DNA of 64,000 nucleotides from Rhodopseudomonas rhenobacensis (GCF_014203125.1 NZ_JACHIH010000018.1:1-64000), one strand, 5' to 3'. Positions 1 through 8,003 are shown, counted from the first letter of the stretch. The notes: generated from the letters alone by a model not told the origin. Translations and numbers: made by a program.

Positions 1-105
1 GGGGCGGGGGGGGCGCTTCTCTCGGGCCGCCCGCGCCGCGCGGGGGGGGGGGGGGGGGGGGGGGGGGCGCGGGCGGGGGGGGGGCGGCCCCCCCCGCGTC
101 TCATC
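1..105. other. G/C homopolymer stretch at window start
   Basis: The first ~105 bases are almost only G and C, including an uninterrupted G run of more than 25 bases and a C run. No coding or structural signal is visible. It resembles low-quality sequence at a contig end rather than biology, although a real G-tract cannot be excluded from sequence alone. Confidence 0.7.
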
Positions 106-127
106 GAGTCCGGCCTGGCTGCGACGC

Positions 128-176
128 CCCCTCACCCCAACCCTCTCCCCGCAAGCGGGGAGAGGGAGCGCGCTGC
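128..176. repeat. REP-like palindrome (CTCTCCCCGCAAGCGGGGAGAG family)
   Basis: The core is a perfect hairpin, CTCTCCCCGC-AA-GCGGGGAGAG, preceded by CCCTCACCCCAACC. The same family recurs at 4363-4407, 4506-4553, 15328-15479 and 30549-30705. It lies just upstream of the rhodanese gene and is a dispersed intergenic palindrome, not coding. Confidence 0.75.
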
Positions 177-220
177 GGATCACGGCGGCCGACCATGACA
201 GATCGAGATGAGGTTCAATC

Positions 221-646
221 ATGCCCCAGCACATCACCCGCGGCATCAAGGCGCTGCTTGCCGAGGCCAACGCGCAGATCGAGACGCTGAGTGCTACGGA
301 CGTCATCGCCGCCTATCAGGTCGGCGCCGACAACGACGTGGTGATCGTCGACATCCGCGATCCCCGCGAGATCGAACGCGAGGGACGGATTCCGGGAGCG
401 TTTTCCTGTACCCGCGGCATGCTGGAATTTTGGATCGATCCGGACAGCCCCTATGCCAAGCCGGTGTTTCAGGGCGACAAGAAATTCGTCTTCTACTGCG
501 CCGGCGGCATGCGCTCGGCCTTGGCGGCGAAGACCGCGCAGGACATGGGACTGCATCCGGTGGCGCACATCGAAGGCGGCTTTGCGGCCTGGCGCGACGC
601 CGGCGGCGCGGTGGAGCACGTCGAGCCGCGCAAGGCGAAGGCGTGA
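221..646 (+). CDS. Rhodanese-like domain protein
   Basis: This is a single-domain rhodanese of 141 residues, a family that carries persulfide sulfur on an active-site cysteine. The N-terminal half has the CH2-like motif VVIVDIRDPREIEREGRIPGA (about residues 40-60, split here for length only), and the candidate catalytic Cys93 sits in FYCAGGMRS. No signal peptide is seen, so it is probably cytoplasmic. The ATG follows a weak purine-rich stretch. A two-domain sulfurtransferase lies about 300 bases downstream on the same strand, so the pair may share sulfur-relay work (inference). The physiological acceptor cannot be told from sequence. Confidence 0.88.
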   Translation: MPQHITRGIKALLAEANAQIETLSATDVIAAYQVGADNDVVIVDIRDPREIEREGRIPGAFSCTRGMLEFWIDPDSPYAKPVFQGDKKFVFYCAGGMRSALAAKTAQDMGLHPVAHIEGGFAAWRDAGGAVEHVEPRKAKA

Positions 647-717
647 GTCGACGCGCACGAAGCGCACGTCTCATTCTGCTCGTTCGGTGCAGCGAGAGAC
701 ACTGAGGCCGAGGCATT

Positions 718-855
718 GTGTCCCGGGCGCGGTGCAGCGCTCTGCGCGCTGCGCCGCAGACCCGGGACCATTCCAAGCGCTGCGCTTCGTAACGGCCCCG
801 GATCTGCAGCGCACCACGCCGCTGACGCGGCGTAGTGCGCTGCGTCCGGGGCACG
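718..855. repeat. 138-bp dispersed repeat, copy 1
   Basis: This ~138-base element begins GTGTCCCGGGCGCGGTGCAG and ends GCGTCCGGGGCACG. It occurs again at 28979-29116 in the same orientation with scattered substitutions, upstream of thiC. Internally GTGTCCCGGGCGC and GCGTCCGGGGCAC form imperfect inverted ends, and CGGGACC/GGCCCCG segments could fold. The remainder of the 647-961 gap holds no convincing gene. It is a non-coding mobile-type repeat of unknown class. Confidence 0.8.
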
Positions 856-961
856 CTTCCAGTTGATTCATTCAGCCGGGGGAACGCCCGCGTGCAGCGT
901 TTCAGCCTGGACAACTGCGTCAATTCCGGCTCACTAAGCGTACACAAACACGGACCATCCC

Positions 962-1819
962 ATGACATTTCCGCACGACCCGCTGGTCTCGCCGCAATGG
1001 CTCGCCGACCACATCGCCGATCCGAAGCTCCGCGTCGTCGACGCCTCCTACAAAATGCCGGCGGCGCGGCCGCCGAGCGCGCATGACGAGTATCTGGCGC
1101 GGCATCTGCCGGGTGCTGCGTTCTATGACGTCGACGCCGTCGCCGAGCCGGGCAACCCGCTGCCGCATATGGTGCCGTCGCCAGAAGATTTCGCCCGCTA
1201 TGTCGGCGCGCTCGGCGTCGGCAATGACAGCCTCGTGGTGGTGTACGACGCCGGCAACTATCTCGGCGCGCCGCGCGCCTGGTGGAGCTTCAAGCTGTAC
1301 GGCTTCGACAATGTGCGGGTGCTGGAAGGCGGGCTGAAGGCCTGGGTGGCGGACGGTCGCGCCACCGAGAGCGGCGCGGTGGCTTCTCCGACGCAAGACT
1401 TTGCGCCGCGGTTCGACGCCGCGCGGTTGCGCAAGATCGACCAGATGGTGGCCAATCTGACCTCGCAGGCCGAGCAGGTGCTCGATGCGAGGTCGCGCGA
1501 GCGCTACGAGGGCGCGGTCGCCGAGCCCTGGCCGGGCCGCCGCCCGGGGCGGATCCCCGGCAGCCTCAGCGTGCCGTTCGGTGAGCTCCTCAACGCCGAC
1601 GGCACGATGAAATCGCCCGACGCGTTGCGCGCGGTGTTCGCCGCGGCCGGGGTCGATCTCGACAAGCCGATCGTCACCAGCTGCGGCTCCGGCGTCACCG
1701 CGGCGGTGATCACGCTGGCGCTGGCGCGGATCGGCATCGATCGCACCGCGCTGTATGATGGCTCCTGGGCGGAATGGGGCCTGCCCGACGGACCGCCGGT
1801 CGCGACCGGAGCGGCGTGA
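962..1819 (+). CDS. sseA: 3-mercaptopyruvate/thiosulfate sulfurtransferase
   Basis: A 285-residue two-domain rhodanese. The N-terminal domain (about 8-130) is catalytically inactive, and the C-terminal domain (about 165-280) carries Cys241 in the CGSGVTA loop, the form typical of 3-mercaptopyruvate sulfurtransferases rather than the CRKGVT of thiosulfate rhodaneses. Family members transfer sulfur from mercaptopyruvate to cyanide or thiols. Length matches the family (about 280). The ATG at 962 is preferred over longer in-frame options because the alignment-type start FPHDPLVSPQWLADH begins right after it. No signal peptide, so cytoplasmic. Substrate preference is inferred from the loop only. 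Confidence 0.9.
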   Translation: MTFPHDPLVSPQWLADHIADPKLRVVDASYKMPAARPPSAHDEYLARHLPGAAFYDVDAVAEPGNPLPHMVPSPEDFARYVGALGVGNDSLVVVYDAGNYLGAPRAWWSFKLYGFDNVRVLEGGLKAWVADGRATESGAVASPTQDFAPRFDAARLRKIDQMVANLTSQAEQVLDARSRERYEGAVAEPWPGRRPGRIPGSLSVPFGELLNADGTMKSPDALRAVFAAAGVDLDKPIVTSCGSGVTAAVITLALARIGIDRTALYDGSWAEWGLPDGPPVATGAA

Positions 1820-1823
1820 GCGG

Positions 1824-2720
1824 TTAGTTTCCGAACGGCGAGGGGGTCGCCTGAGCAGCGGTCGCGCGGCGTGGACTGCGCGCCCGTGCCACCGGGCGGC
1901 GCTTCGCCGGCTTGCGCGCCTGCGCACGCTTTTTCTTCTTCTTGACCGCGGCTTTCGGCGCCTCGGCGACCTCGCCCGCCGAGGCGGTCTGCGGCAGAGT
2001 CGCGAGCTTGGCCTCTTCCAGGCTCGGACGATCGACCAGCGCGTCGGCGGGGACTGGCGTCATGGCGTTGCGCGGGGCGGGCGGCTCGGCCAGCGCAGCC
2101 AATTTTTCCGGATCGGCGAGCGGCGCCGGCGGAGCGGCGGGCGGCGGCAGGGCGGCCACGACCGCGGCGACGCTGGTCGGCTCGGCCTTCGCCGGTTCGG
2201 CTTTCGCGGGCTCGGCCTTTGCCGGCTCGACCTTCGCCGCTTCCGGCAGCGCGGCCCCGGTCTTCGGCGGCTCGATCTTGGCAGTTTCAGTCTTGGCAGT
2301 CTCAGTCTTGGCAGTCTCAGTCTTGACGGGCTCCGCCGGCGTGGGGTCGGCGACCGCCGCGACGGCAGGCGGGCTGGCGTCAGGGCTTGTCGCAGGCCCC
2401 GGCGTCGCAACGGGTTCATCGGTCACGCGGGCGGTCGCGGCGGAGGGCTGCGGCGTGGCCGGCTCATCGAGCGAGGCGGCCGTCAGGCTGGCGCGCTGCG
2501 GCAGCGGCCGCTCCGGCGCCGGATCGACCCGCAGCATGGTCAGCACCGGCGGCGCCGGCTCGATCGCGCGGGCGAACAGCGGCGCGGCCGCGCGGATGAT
2601 CGGGGCGGCGACGAATTGTTCGTGCGAGGCGCGCAGCAGCGCCGCGGCACCGAGGCCGAACACCAGCAGCGACACCGACAACACCACCGCCGCGAACAGA
2701 AAACGGAATCCGGGGAGCAT
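1824..2720 (-). CDS. Membrane-anchored Ala/Pro-rich hypothetical protein
   Basis: I do not recognise this 298-residue protein. From the internal ATG at 2720 it begins with one hydrophobic segment (residues 5-28, FLFAAVVLSVSLLVFGLGAAAL), followed by a long Ala/Pro/Lys/Glu-rich disordered region. That region has short tandem repeats (KTETA three times, AKAEP three to four times) and a very basic C-terminus (KKKKKRAQARKPAKRR). This layout suits a single-pass inner-membrane protein with a flexible periplasmic or cytoplasmic linker. The 5' extension to 2867 lacks protein-like composition and was left out. It ends 4 bases from sseA, convergent with it. The function is unknown. Confidence 0.6.
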   Translation of the reverse strand: MLPGFRFLFAAVVLSVSLLVFGLGAAALLRASHEQFVAAPIIRAAAPLFARAIEPAPPVLTMLRVDPAPERPLPQRASLTAASLDEPATPQPSAATARVTDEPVATPGPATSPDASPPAVAAVADPTPAEPVKTETAKTETAKTETAKIEPPKTGAALPEAAKVEPAKAEPAKAEPAKAEPTSVAAVVAALPPPAAPPAPLADPEKLAALAEPPAPRNAMTPVPADALVDRPSLEEAKLATLPQTASAGEVAEAPKAAVKKKKKRAQARKPAKRRPVARARSPRRATAAQATPSPFGN

Positions 2721-3076
2721 TCGTCTTGTTCCGCCTTCGCCGGGGCGAAGTGACTTGAGCCAACAGGAACGCGGTGACACCACAACACCAGCTTGATCGG
2801 CGCGACGCGAATCAGCTGCAGCTGAGAATATCGTAAGCGCTGCGCCGATTCGCAGAAATTTCCGCAACCTCGCGCCGAAAGCGCAAGAACAGCCGGCGAT
2901 CGGCGATCGGTCTCAATCAGTCTGCGAACAGATCGCCACAGATCGATCACAAATGTCTCAGGTTCCGGAAATATGCTCGATTTCCGCGGCTTTCGGCCGG
3001 TTTTGTCTTGAATGTGCCGTGATCGTCCGCCATCCCCGTTAAGGATCCGGTGTGGCTTGAGGTTTATACAAAAGTA
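2721..3076. other. Divergent intergenic region
   Basis: These 356 bases separate two divergent genes, both encoding exported or membrane proteins. The stretch is less GC-rich than its neighbours near 2820-2960. A possible -10-like TATACA sits about 10 bases before the L,D-transpeptidase start. No palindrome or small gene stands out. Confidence 0.4.
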
Positions 3077-4300
3077 ATGACGATCAAACGCATTCTGACG
3101 ATTCTCGCGACCGTGGCCGCCAGCGGCGCGGTGATGCCCGTTGCGCTCGCGCAAAGCAATCTTCCCGCCGAAGGTTCCTACGCCGCGCCCGAGGCCTATC
3201 CGCCGCGCGGCACCAGCTCGATGCCGGATTTTGACGCGCTCGACGACGAAGACGGCGGCCGCGGCCCCGGCTCGGTGGCGCTGCCGGCGCCCGGCCCGGT
3301 GATGTCGCCCGACGATCCGCGCTACGGCCGTCCGGCCGGCGCGCCGGTGTATTCCGATCGCGGGGCGCCGTCGCAGGCCGCGCCGCAGGGCCAACCGCTC
3401 GGTCCGGTAATGTCGCCGGACGATCCGCGCTACGGCCGCCCCGCCGGTCCGCCGCCGGTGATCTATTCCGACCGCCCCGCCGGTCCGGCGCCGACCTATT
3501 CGGATCGCGGCAATGAGTCAGGCCGCGGCCCCGGCGCGGGCTTCATCTATCCCGGCGACGATAATCGCCCGGTTCGTCCGCCGGAAGGCGTCGGCGCGCC
3601 GTCGCAAGCCGGGGCCGCGCCCGGTGGCGCTGTCGGCAATGACGGCCGCCCGACGACGCTGGCGGCGCTGCCGCCGGAAGAACAGCCGGAAGCCGACACC
3701 AATTTCCAGCTGCCCCCGAATTTGCGCCGCCAGGAGGTCGCTTTCCCGACCAAGGAGCCGCCGGGCACGCTGGTGGTCGATACCCCGAACACGCATCTGT
3801 ATTACGTGCTGGGCGGCGGTCGCGCGATCCGCTACGGCGTCCGCGTCGGCCGCGACGGCTTCACATGGAACGGGGTGCAGAAGGTCTCGCGCAAGGCCGA
3901 GTGGCCGGATTGGCATCCGCCGGCGGAGATGATCGAGCGCCAGCCCTATCTGCCGCGCTTCATGGCCGGCGGCCCGGGCAATCCGATGGGTGCCCGCGCG
4001 ATGTATCTCGGCTCCACGGTGTACCGCATCCATGGCACCAACCAGCCCTCGACGATCGGCAAGTTCGTCTCCTCGGGCTGCATCGGCATGCTGAACGACG
4101 ACGTCTCCGACCTGTTCGATCGGGTCAAGGTCGGCACCCGCGTCGTGGTGATGCCGGCCGGCCCGCGGCCGGCGGTCCCAACCACCACCGCGCAGGCGCA
4201 GCCGATCGGTGGCCCGGGCGCCGCGGTGCAGGTCTCGCCGGTCCCCGGCACTGCGCCCACCGTGGTGCCGCCGCTGCCGGCGCCGGTCACGGTGCGCTGA
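3077..4300 (+). CDS. L,D-transpeptidase (YkuD/ErfK family), exported
   Basis: A 407-residue protein with a signal peptide (MTIKRILTIL...VALAQ, cleavage near residue 25), a Pro/Gly-rich linker holding two copies of GPVMSPDDPRYGRPAG, and a C-terminal YkuD domain (about 235-360). YkuD enzymes make 3-3 peptidoglycan cross-links or attach proteins to peptidoglycan in the periplasm. His and Cys are present (IHGTN; SSGCIGM, Cys335). The residue two after the Cys is Gly337 instead of the usual Arg of the HGC-x-R-type motif, so activity may be altered. A paralogue with the intact SSGCIRL motif is at 36236-36955. The ATG at 3077 fits the signal peptide better than the upstream start at 3050. Confidence 0.88.
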   Translation: MTIKRILTILATVAASGAVMPVALAQSNLPAEGSYAAPEAYPPRGTSSMPDFDALDDEDGGRGPGSVALPAPGPVMSPDDPRYGRPAGAPVYSDRGAPSQAAPQGQPLGPVMSPDDPRYGRPAGPPPVIYSDRPAGPAPTYSDRGNESGRGPGAGFIYPGDDNRPVRPPEGVGAPSQAGAAPGGAVGNDGRPTTLAALPPEEQPEADTNFQLPPNLRRQEVAFPTKEPPGTLVVDTPNTHLYYVLGGGRAIRYGVRVGRDGFTWNGVQKVSRKAEWPDWHPPAEMIERQPYLPRFMAGGPGNPMGARAMYLGSTVYRIHGTNQPSTIGKFVSSGCIGMLNDDVSDLFDRVKVGTRVVVMPAGPRPAVPTTTAQAQPIGGPGAAVQVSPVPGTAPTVVPPLPAPVTVR

Positions 4301-4362
4301 TTGCACGCACCTCAAGACTTCCAGGCTTTCTGACGTTTAGGCCAAAATGACGACCGCCTCTG

Positions 4363-4407
4363 CTCCCCTCCCCCTTGCGGGGAGGGGGTGGGGGTGGGGG
4401 TGGGGGT
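4363..4407. repeat. REP-like palindrome, left member of inverted pair
   Basis: CTCCCCTCCCCCTTGCGGGGAGGGGG followed by GTGGGGGTGGGG; the first part is split here as core CCTCCCCC-TTGC-GGGGAGGG. It pairs in inverted orientation with the copy at 4506-4553, giving a two-palindrome element about 190 bases long downstream of the L,D-transpeptidase. Confidence 0.7.
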
Positions 4408-4505
4408 CAACAAGCACCGATTCCCGATCGCTTCACCGTCAAGCCGAGCGTGCGGGCGACCTTTTTGCACCTTGCTTGTTCGACTTGAATGAGCGCTGGC
4501 GCTCG

Positions 4506-4553
4506 CTTTACCCCCACCCCCAACCCCTCCCCGCAAGGGGGAGGGGAGCGCGC
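4506..4553. repeat. REP-like palindrome, right member of inverted pair
   Basis: ACCCCCACCCCCAACCCC then CTCCCCGCAAGGGGGAGGGG. This is the same family as 128-176 and inverted with respect to 4363-4407. It ends with GCGCGCTG, as does the copy at 128-176. Confidence 0.7.
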
Positions 4554-4594
4554 TGCCAGCTGAGAAGGGCAGTGCGTTCCACGCGGGCGTGCAG

Positions 4595-4807
4595 TCAAGC
4601 TGAGCGCGAGTTCCCTTTGCGGCCGTACTTTGCCTCCCAGGCCGGTCCCGGTCCGCGCATATAATGCAATTCCGGCCGGTACGGGCTAAACGCGGCGACG
4701 AAGAACTGCCGCCAGAATGCGCGGATTTCCTCGAACGGCCGGGCCGGCGGCTCGAAAGCCTGCTCCGGAGACGGCGACGACGTCGTGCTGACGCTTGCCA
4801 TGGCCAA
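4595..4807 (-). CDS. Small hypothetical protein with HYMRGPGPxW motif
   Basis: A 70-residue ORF, not recognised. Its C-terminal part reads YRPELHYMRGPGPAWEAKYG. The same HYMRGPGP-x-W block preceded by YRP occurs in the small ORF at 14667-14876, whose surrounding frame is otherwise different. The shared motif across two distant loci argues that both are real and related. It has no signal peptide or membrane segment; the N-terminus is Ser/Pro-rich and probably disordered. The start could also be the second Met at 4801. It is monocistronic on the minus strand between repeats and the ettA promoter. Confidence 0.5.
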   Translation of the reverse strand: MAMASVSTTSSPSPEQAFEPPARPFEEIRAFWRQFFVAAFSPYRPELHYMRGPGPAWEAKYGRKGNSRSA

Positions 4808-4926
4808 TGCCTGGTTTGGTGCCCCGCCTGACCGCCAAACGCGCGCAGGGCCCGCAGCAAGTGTTCGCCGAACTCATTAAAAACTGGTTCGAATTGCTGC
4901 GATCGAGTCTTATGGGCGGCTCATCG

Positions 4927-4942
4927 TTAATGAAGCCTTAAC
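4927..4942. promoter_or_regulatory. Candidate CtrA-type box upstream of ettA
   Basis: TTAATGAAGCCTTAAC fits the alphaproteobacterial CtrA consensus TTAA-N7-TTAA(C) exactly. It lies about 90 bases before the ettA start and 120 bases before the divergent small ORF. This is a pattern match only; such sites also occur by chance. Confidence 0.35.
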
Positions 4943-5031
4943 GAGGCGTTCACTCGGGTTGCCCTTTGCAAGGCACACCGCTACATCAGCGGCAACCTCT
5001 TCACATATCCGACGGCTTTTCAGGGATCCCG

Positions 5032-6681
5032 ATGGCGCGCCAGTTCGTCTATTTCATGCAGGGTCTGTCCAAGACCTATCCGAGCCGCAAGGTGCTCGAT
5101 AACGTCAACCTGTCGTTCTACCCGGACGCCAAGATCGGCGTGCTCGGCGTCAACGGCTCCGGCAAGTCGACGCTGCTCAAGATCATGGCCGGGCTCGACA
5201 AGGAATACACCGGCGAGGCCTGGGTCGCCGACGGCGCCCGGGTCGGCTACCTCGAGCAGGAGCCGCAGCTCGATCCCGCCTTGAGCGTGCGCGAAAACGT
5301 CATGCTCGGCGTCGCCAAGCAGAAGGCGATCATGGATCGCTACAACGAACTAGCGATGAACTATTCCGAAGAAACCGCCGACGAGATGACCAACCTGCAG
5401 GACCAGATCGAGGCCGCGGGGCTGTGGGATCTCGACAGCAAGGTCGACCAGGCGATGGACGCGCTGCGCTGCCCGGCCGACGACGCCGACGTCACCAAAC
5501 TGTCCGGCGGCGAGCGCCGCCGCGTCGCGCTGTGCAAGCTGCTGCTCGACCAGCCCGACCTGCTGCTGCTCGACGAGCCGACCAACCATCTCGACGCCGA
5601 GTCGGTGTCGTGGCTGGAAGGCCACTTACGCAACTATCCCGGCGCGATCCTGATCGTCACCCATGACCGCTACTTCCTCGACAACGTCACCTCCTGGATT
5701 CTCGAGCTCGACCGCGGCAAGGGGATTCCCTACGAGGGCAACTACTCGTCCTGGCTGAAGCAGAAGCAGAAGCGGCTGGAGCAGGAGGGCCGCGAGGACG
5801 CCGCCCATCAGCGCACCCTGATGCGCGAGCAGGAATGGATTTCGGCCTCGCCGAAGGCGCGGCAGGCCAAGTCCAAGGCGCGCTACCAGCGCTATGAGGA
5901 GCTGCTCAACAAGGCCAGCGAGAAGCAGAGCCAGACCGCGCAGATCATCATCCCGGTCGCGGAGCGGCTCGGCCAGAACGTGGTCGACGTCGAAGGCCTC
6001 AGCAAGAGCTTCGGCGATCGCGTACTGATCGACAATCTGACCTTCAAGCTGCCGCCCGGCGGCATCGTCGGCGTGATCGGCCCGAACGGCGTCGGCAAGA
6101 CCACGCTGTTCCGCATGATCACCGGGCAGGAGAAGCCCGACACCGGCAGCATCACCGTCGGCGAGACCGTGCATCTCGGCTATGTCGACCAGTCGCGCGA
6201 CAGCCTCGACGGCAACAAGAACGTCTGGGAGGAAATCTCCGGTGGCAACGAATTGATTCTGCTCGGCAAGCGCGAAGTCAATTCGCGCGGCTATTGCTCG
6301 TCGTTCAACTTCAAGGGCGGCGACCAGCAGAAGAAGGTCGGCTCACTGTCGGGCGGCGAGCGCAACCGCGTGCATCTCGCCAAGATGCTGAAATCCGGCA
6401 GCAACGTCCTGCTGCTCGACGAACCGACCAACGATCTCGACGTCGATACGCTGCGCGCCTTGGAAGAGGCGCTGGAAGACTTCGCCGGCTGCGCCGTGAT
6501 CATCAGCCATGACCGCTGGTTCCTCGACCGTATCGCCACGCATATCCTCGCCTTCGAAGACGACAGCCACGTCGAATGGTTCGAAGGCAACTTCCAGGAC
6601 TACGAGAAGGACAAGATGCGACGGCTCGGCCAGGACTCGGTGATCCCGCACCGCGCGAAGTACAAGAAGCTGACCAGGTAG
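5032..6681 (+). CDS. ettA: Energy-dependent translational throttle protein EttA (ABC-F)
   Basis: 549 residues, close to the usual 555. EttA is a soluble ABC-F ATPase that binds the ribosomal E site and gates the first steps of elongation according to the ATP/ADP ratio. Two ABC domains are visible: Walker [10 protein letters not shown], signature SGGERRR and Walker [13 protein letters not shown] in the first; [16 protein letters not shown] and [11 protein letters not shown] in the second. They are separated by the charged linker containing [19 protein letters not shown] and [17 protein letters not shown]. The C-terminus [16 protein letters not shown] is EttA-like. No membrane segments. The ATG at 5032 ([16 protein letters not shown]) is the family start; the longer 5' extension is untranslated leader. 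Confidence 0.96.
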   Translation: MARQFVYFMQGLSKTYPSRKVLDNVNLSFYPDAKIGVLGVNGSGKSTLLKIMAGLDKEYTGEAWVADGARVGYLEQEPQLDPALSVRENVMLGVAKQKAIMDRYNELAMNYSEETADEMTNLQDQIEAAGLWDLDSKVDQAMDALRCPADDADVTKLSGGERRRVALCKLLLDQPDLLLLDEPTNHLDAESVSWLEGHLRNYPGAILIVTHDRYFLDNVTSWILELDRGKGIPYEGNYSSWLKQKQKRLEQEGREDAAHQRTLMREQEWISASPKARQAKSKARYQRYEELLNKASEKQSQTAQIIIPVAERLGQNVVDVEGLSKSFGDRVLIDNLTFKLPPGGIVGVIGPNGVGKTTLFRMITGQEKPDTGSITVGETVHLGYVDQSRDSLDGNKNVWEEISGGNELILLGKREVNSRGYCSSFNFKGGDQQKKVGSLSGGERNRVHLAKMLKSGSNVLLLDEPTNDLDVDTLRALEEALEDFAGCAVIISHDRWFLDRIATHILAFEDDSHVEWFEGNFQDYEKDKMRRLGQDSVIPHRAKYKKLTR

Positions 6682-6689
6682 GGGGCGGG

Positions 6690-7091
6690 TCACTCCGGCG
6701 CGATCAGTTCGACATCCGGAAAATAGCTGCGGTAGCGCCGAATGTCGCGAGTCAGAATCGGTAGTCCCGCCGCCACCGCATGCGCGCCGATGAAAAAATC
6801 GGCGAGGATGCTGCTGCGAGGGCCGCCGGCGCGGCGATAGTTGCGGAAGGTCTGGCCAGCCAGATACAGCGCAGCTTTTGGTAACCATTCGAATTGAAGC
6901 TGCAAACCTTCGACAACGCCGTCCAGATGTTGCTGCGAGGAGTAACGGTCCGAAAGCTCGGCATAGACTATCTCGTTGATCACGACCGGACCGCGCTGGG
7001 ACTGCTTTTCGATGGCCGTGGCCGACCATGATCTCCAACCTTGGTCGGCTGTGAGGATGTCGATCAGGACGTTGGTATCGACCAGCGTCAC
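6690..7091 (-). CDS. vapC: VapC-type PIN-domain toxin
   Basis: 133 residues, the normal size for a PIN-domain ribonuclease toxin. Acidic residues expected to bind Mg2+ are present: Asp5 in MTLVDTNVLID, Glu in VVINEIVYAEL, and Asp in SILADFFIGAHAVA with a further Asp in ILTRDIRRY. VapC toxins cleave specific RNAs and are neutralised by VapB. It starts with GTG, overlapping the vapB stop by four bases (GTGA), so translation is probably coupled. It is convergent with ettA, 8 bases apart. The target RNA cannot be predicted. Confidence 0.9.
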   Translation of the reverse strand: MTLVDTNVLIDILTADQGWRSWSATAIEKQSQRGPVVINEIVYAELSDRYSSQQHLDGVVEGLQLQFEWLPKAALYLAGQTFRNYRRAGGPRSSILADFFIGAHAVAAGLPILTRDIRRYRSYFPDVELIAPE

Positions 7092-7345
7092 GGCTTCGGA
7101 TCCTCGGCAGGATCTCCGCGCAGTTCAAGCATGATCTCGTCCGTGGTGGCGCCTCGGATCGGATATTTCCTGGCGATCTCCTCCAGCTTTTTGCGATATG
7201 CGCTCGCGGCCCCCGGCTTCTCGATATAGACACCGCCCGAGGCCGTGTTGCGCACGTCGACCTTATCGCCGGGCTTGATGCCGGCGGCGTCGCGGACCTT
7301 CTTGGGCAGCGTGACTTGGCCCTTGCTCGTCACCGTGGTGGTCAT
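7088..7345 (-). CDS. vapB: VapB-type antitoxin (AbrB/MazE swapped-hairpin fold)
   Basis: 85 residues. The N-terminal AbrB/SpoVT motif (TVTSKGQVTLPKKVRDAAGIKPGDKV, residues 4-29) is a DNA-binding swapped hairpin. The C-terminal ~35 residues are presumably the toxin-binding tail. It is the first gene of the pair. AbrB-fold antitoxins repress their own promoter, and the palindrome at 7357-7377 lies just upstream of the start as expected. It is separated from the BrnTA operon by only about 90 bases. Confidence 0.9.
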   Translation of the reverse strand: MTTTVTSKGQVTLPKKVRDAAGIKPGDKVDVRNTASGGVYIEKPGAASAYRKKLEEIARKYPIRGATTDEIMLELRGDPAEDPKP

Positions 7346-7356
7346 GACCTCTCCGT

Positions 7357-7377
7357 ATTACTATTCAAATAAGTAAT
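7357..7377 (-). promoter_or_regulatory. Candidate vapBC operator/promoter
   Basis: ATTACT and AGTAAT form a 6-bp inverted repeat around a 9-base AT-rich centre (TATTCAAAT region), 12-32 bases upstream of the vapB ATG. It is the only AT-rich patch in the area. Autoregulation by VapB is inferred from the family. Confidence 0.45.
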
Positions 7378-7432
7378 GCAGCGACCTTTGGCGTCAAGTC
7401 GGGGGAAATGGCCCCGCTCTTGCCGGTCTAGC

Positions 7433-7693
7433 CTACCCCACCTTCTCCGCCAGCCAGATCTTGATCAGCGACTGATACGGCACGTCGCGCTTGTTGGCGG
7501 CGATCTTGATCTGCTCCAACAGGCCGACCGGCAGCCGCAGCGAGATCGACGTGGTCGATGGTTTGAGGTTCGGGAAGCGGACGGGCACCGCCTTGCTGAG
7601 GTCGAGATAGTCCGACGTGTCGTGTGACTCCCAGAATGCACGCTCCTCCGCCTCATCGGCAAATTTCGGGATCGGCTTAAACTTCTTCGGCAT
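7433..7693 (-). CDS. brnA: BrnA antitoxin
   Basis: 86 residues. It has the BrnA layout: an acidic N-terminus (EAEERAFWESHDTSDYLD) that contacts the toxin, and a C-terminal ribbon-helix-helix (STTSISLRLPVGLLEQIKIAANKRDVPYQSLIKIWLAEK). The family neutralises BrnT and represses the operon. As usual it lies downstream of brnT, with a 17-base overlap. Confidence 0.9.
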   Translation of the reverse strand: MPKKFKPIPKFADEAEERAFWESHDTSDYLDLSKAVPVRFPNLKPSTTSISLRLPVGLLEQIKIAANKRDVPYQSLIKIWLAEKVG

Positions 7694-7979
7694 AGCGGGC
7701 GCGCTCCTTGGCGCTCATCGGGCGGGCGGAAATTATCCGCAGCAGCGTTTCATCCTGGCGCAACGTAAAGCTGATCTGCAACAGCCGGCCGGTGTTGCTC
7801 TTGCCATAGGCATGGTAGCGCAATTCGCTCTTGCTATGGGTCGGATCGTGCAGGAGCAGCAGCGGCTTGTTCGCGAACACCTGCTCCGCCTCCGCCTGGC
7901 TGATGCCATGCTTGTCGGTGCTCTTCCGGCTGTTGCCGGGGTCCCAATCGAACCCGGCGATATGGTCCAGATCGAACAT
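7677..7979 (-). CDS. brnT: BrnT-type ribonuclease toxin
   Basis: 100 residues with the BrnT hallmark FDWDPGNSRKSTDKHGISQAEAEQVF near the N-terminus, and RIISARPMSAKERARYAEE near the C-terminus, in which the R-x-I-S-A-R segment is characteristic. BrnT is a RelE-like toxin that inhibits translation. It is first in the brnTA operon, transcribed leftwards; the next operon (vapBC) lies immediately downstream on the same strand. Confidence 0.9.
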   Translation of the reverse strand: MFDLDHIAGFDWDPGNSRKSTDKHGISQAEAEQVFANKPLLLLHDPTHSKSELRYHAYGKSNTGRLLQISFTLRQDETLLRIISARPMSAKERARYAEEV

Positions 7980-7982
7980 GGC

Positions 7983-8003
7983 TGTATGTTGTCATCATAT
8001 ACA
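7983..8003 (-). promoter_or_regulatory. Candidate brnTA operator
   Basis: TGTATGTTGTCATCATATACA is an imperfect palindrome (TGTAT...ATACA ends with TG/CA internal matches) starting 4 bases upstream of brnT. BrnA-type RHH proteins bind such sites; assignment here is by position. Confidence 0.4.
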
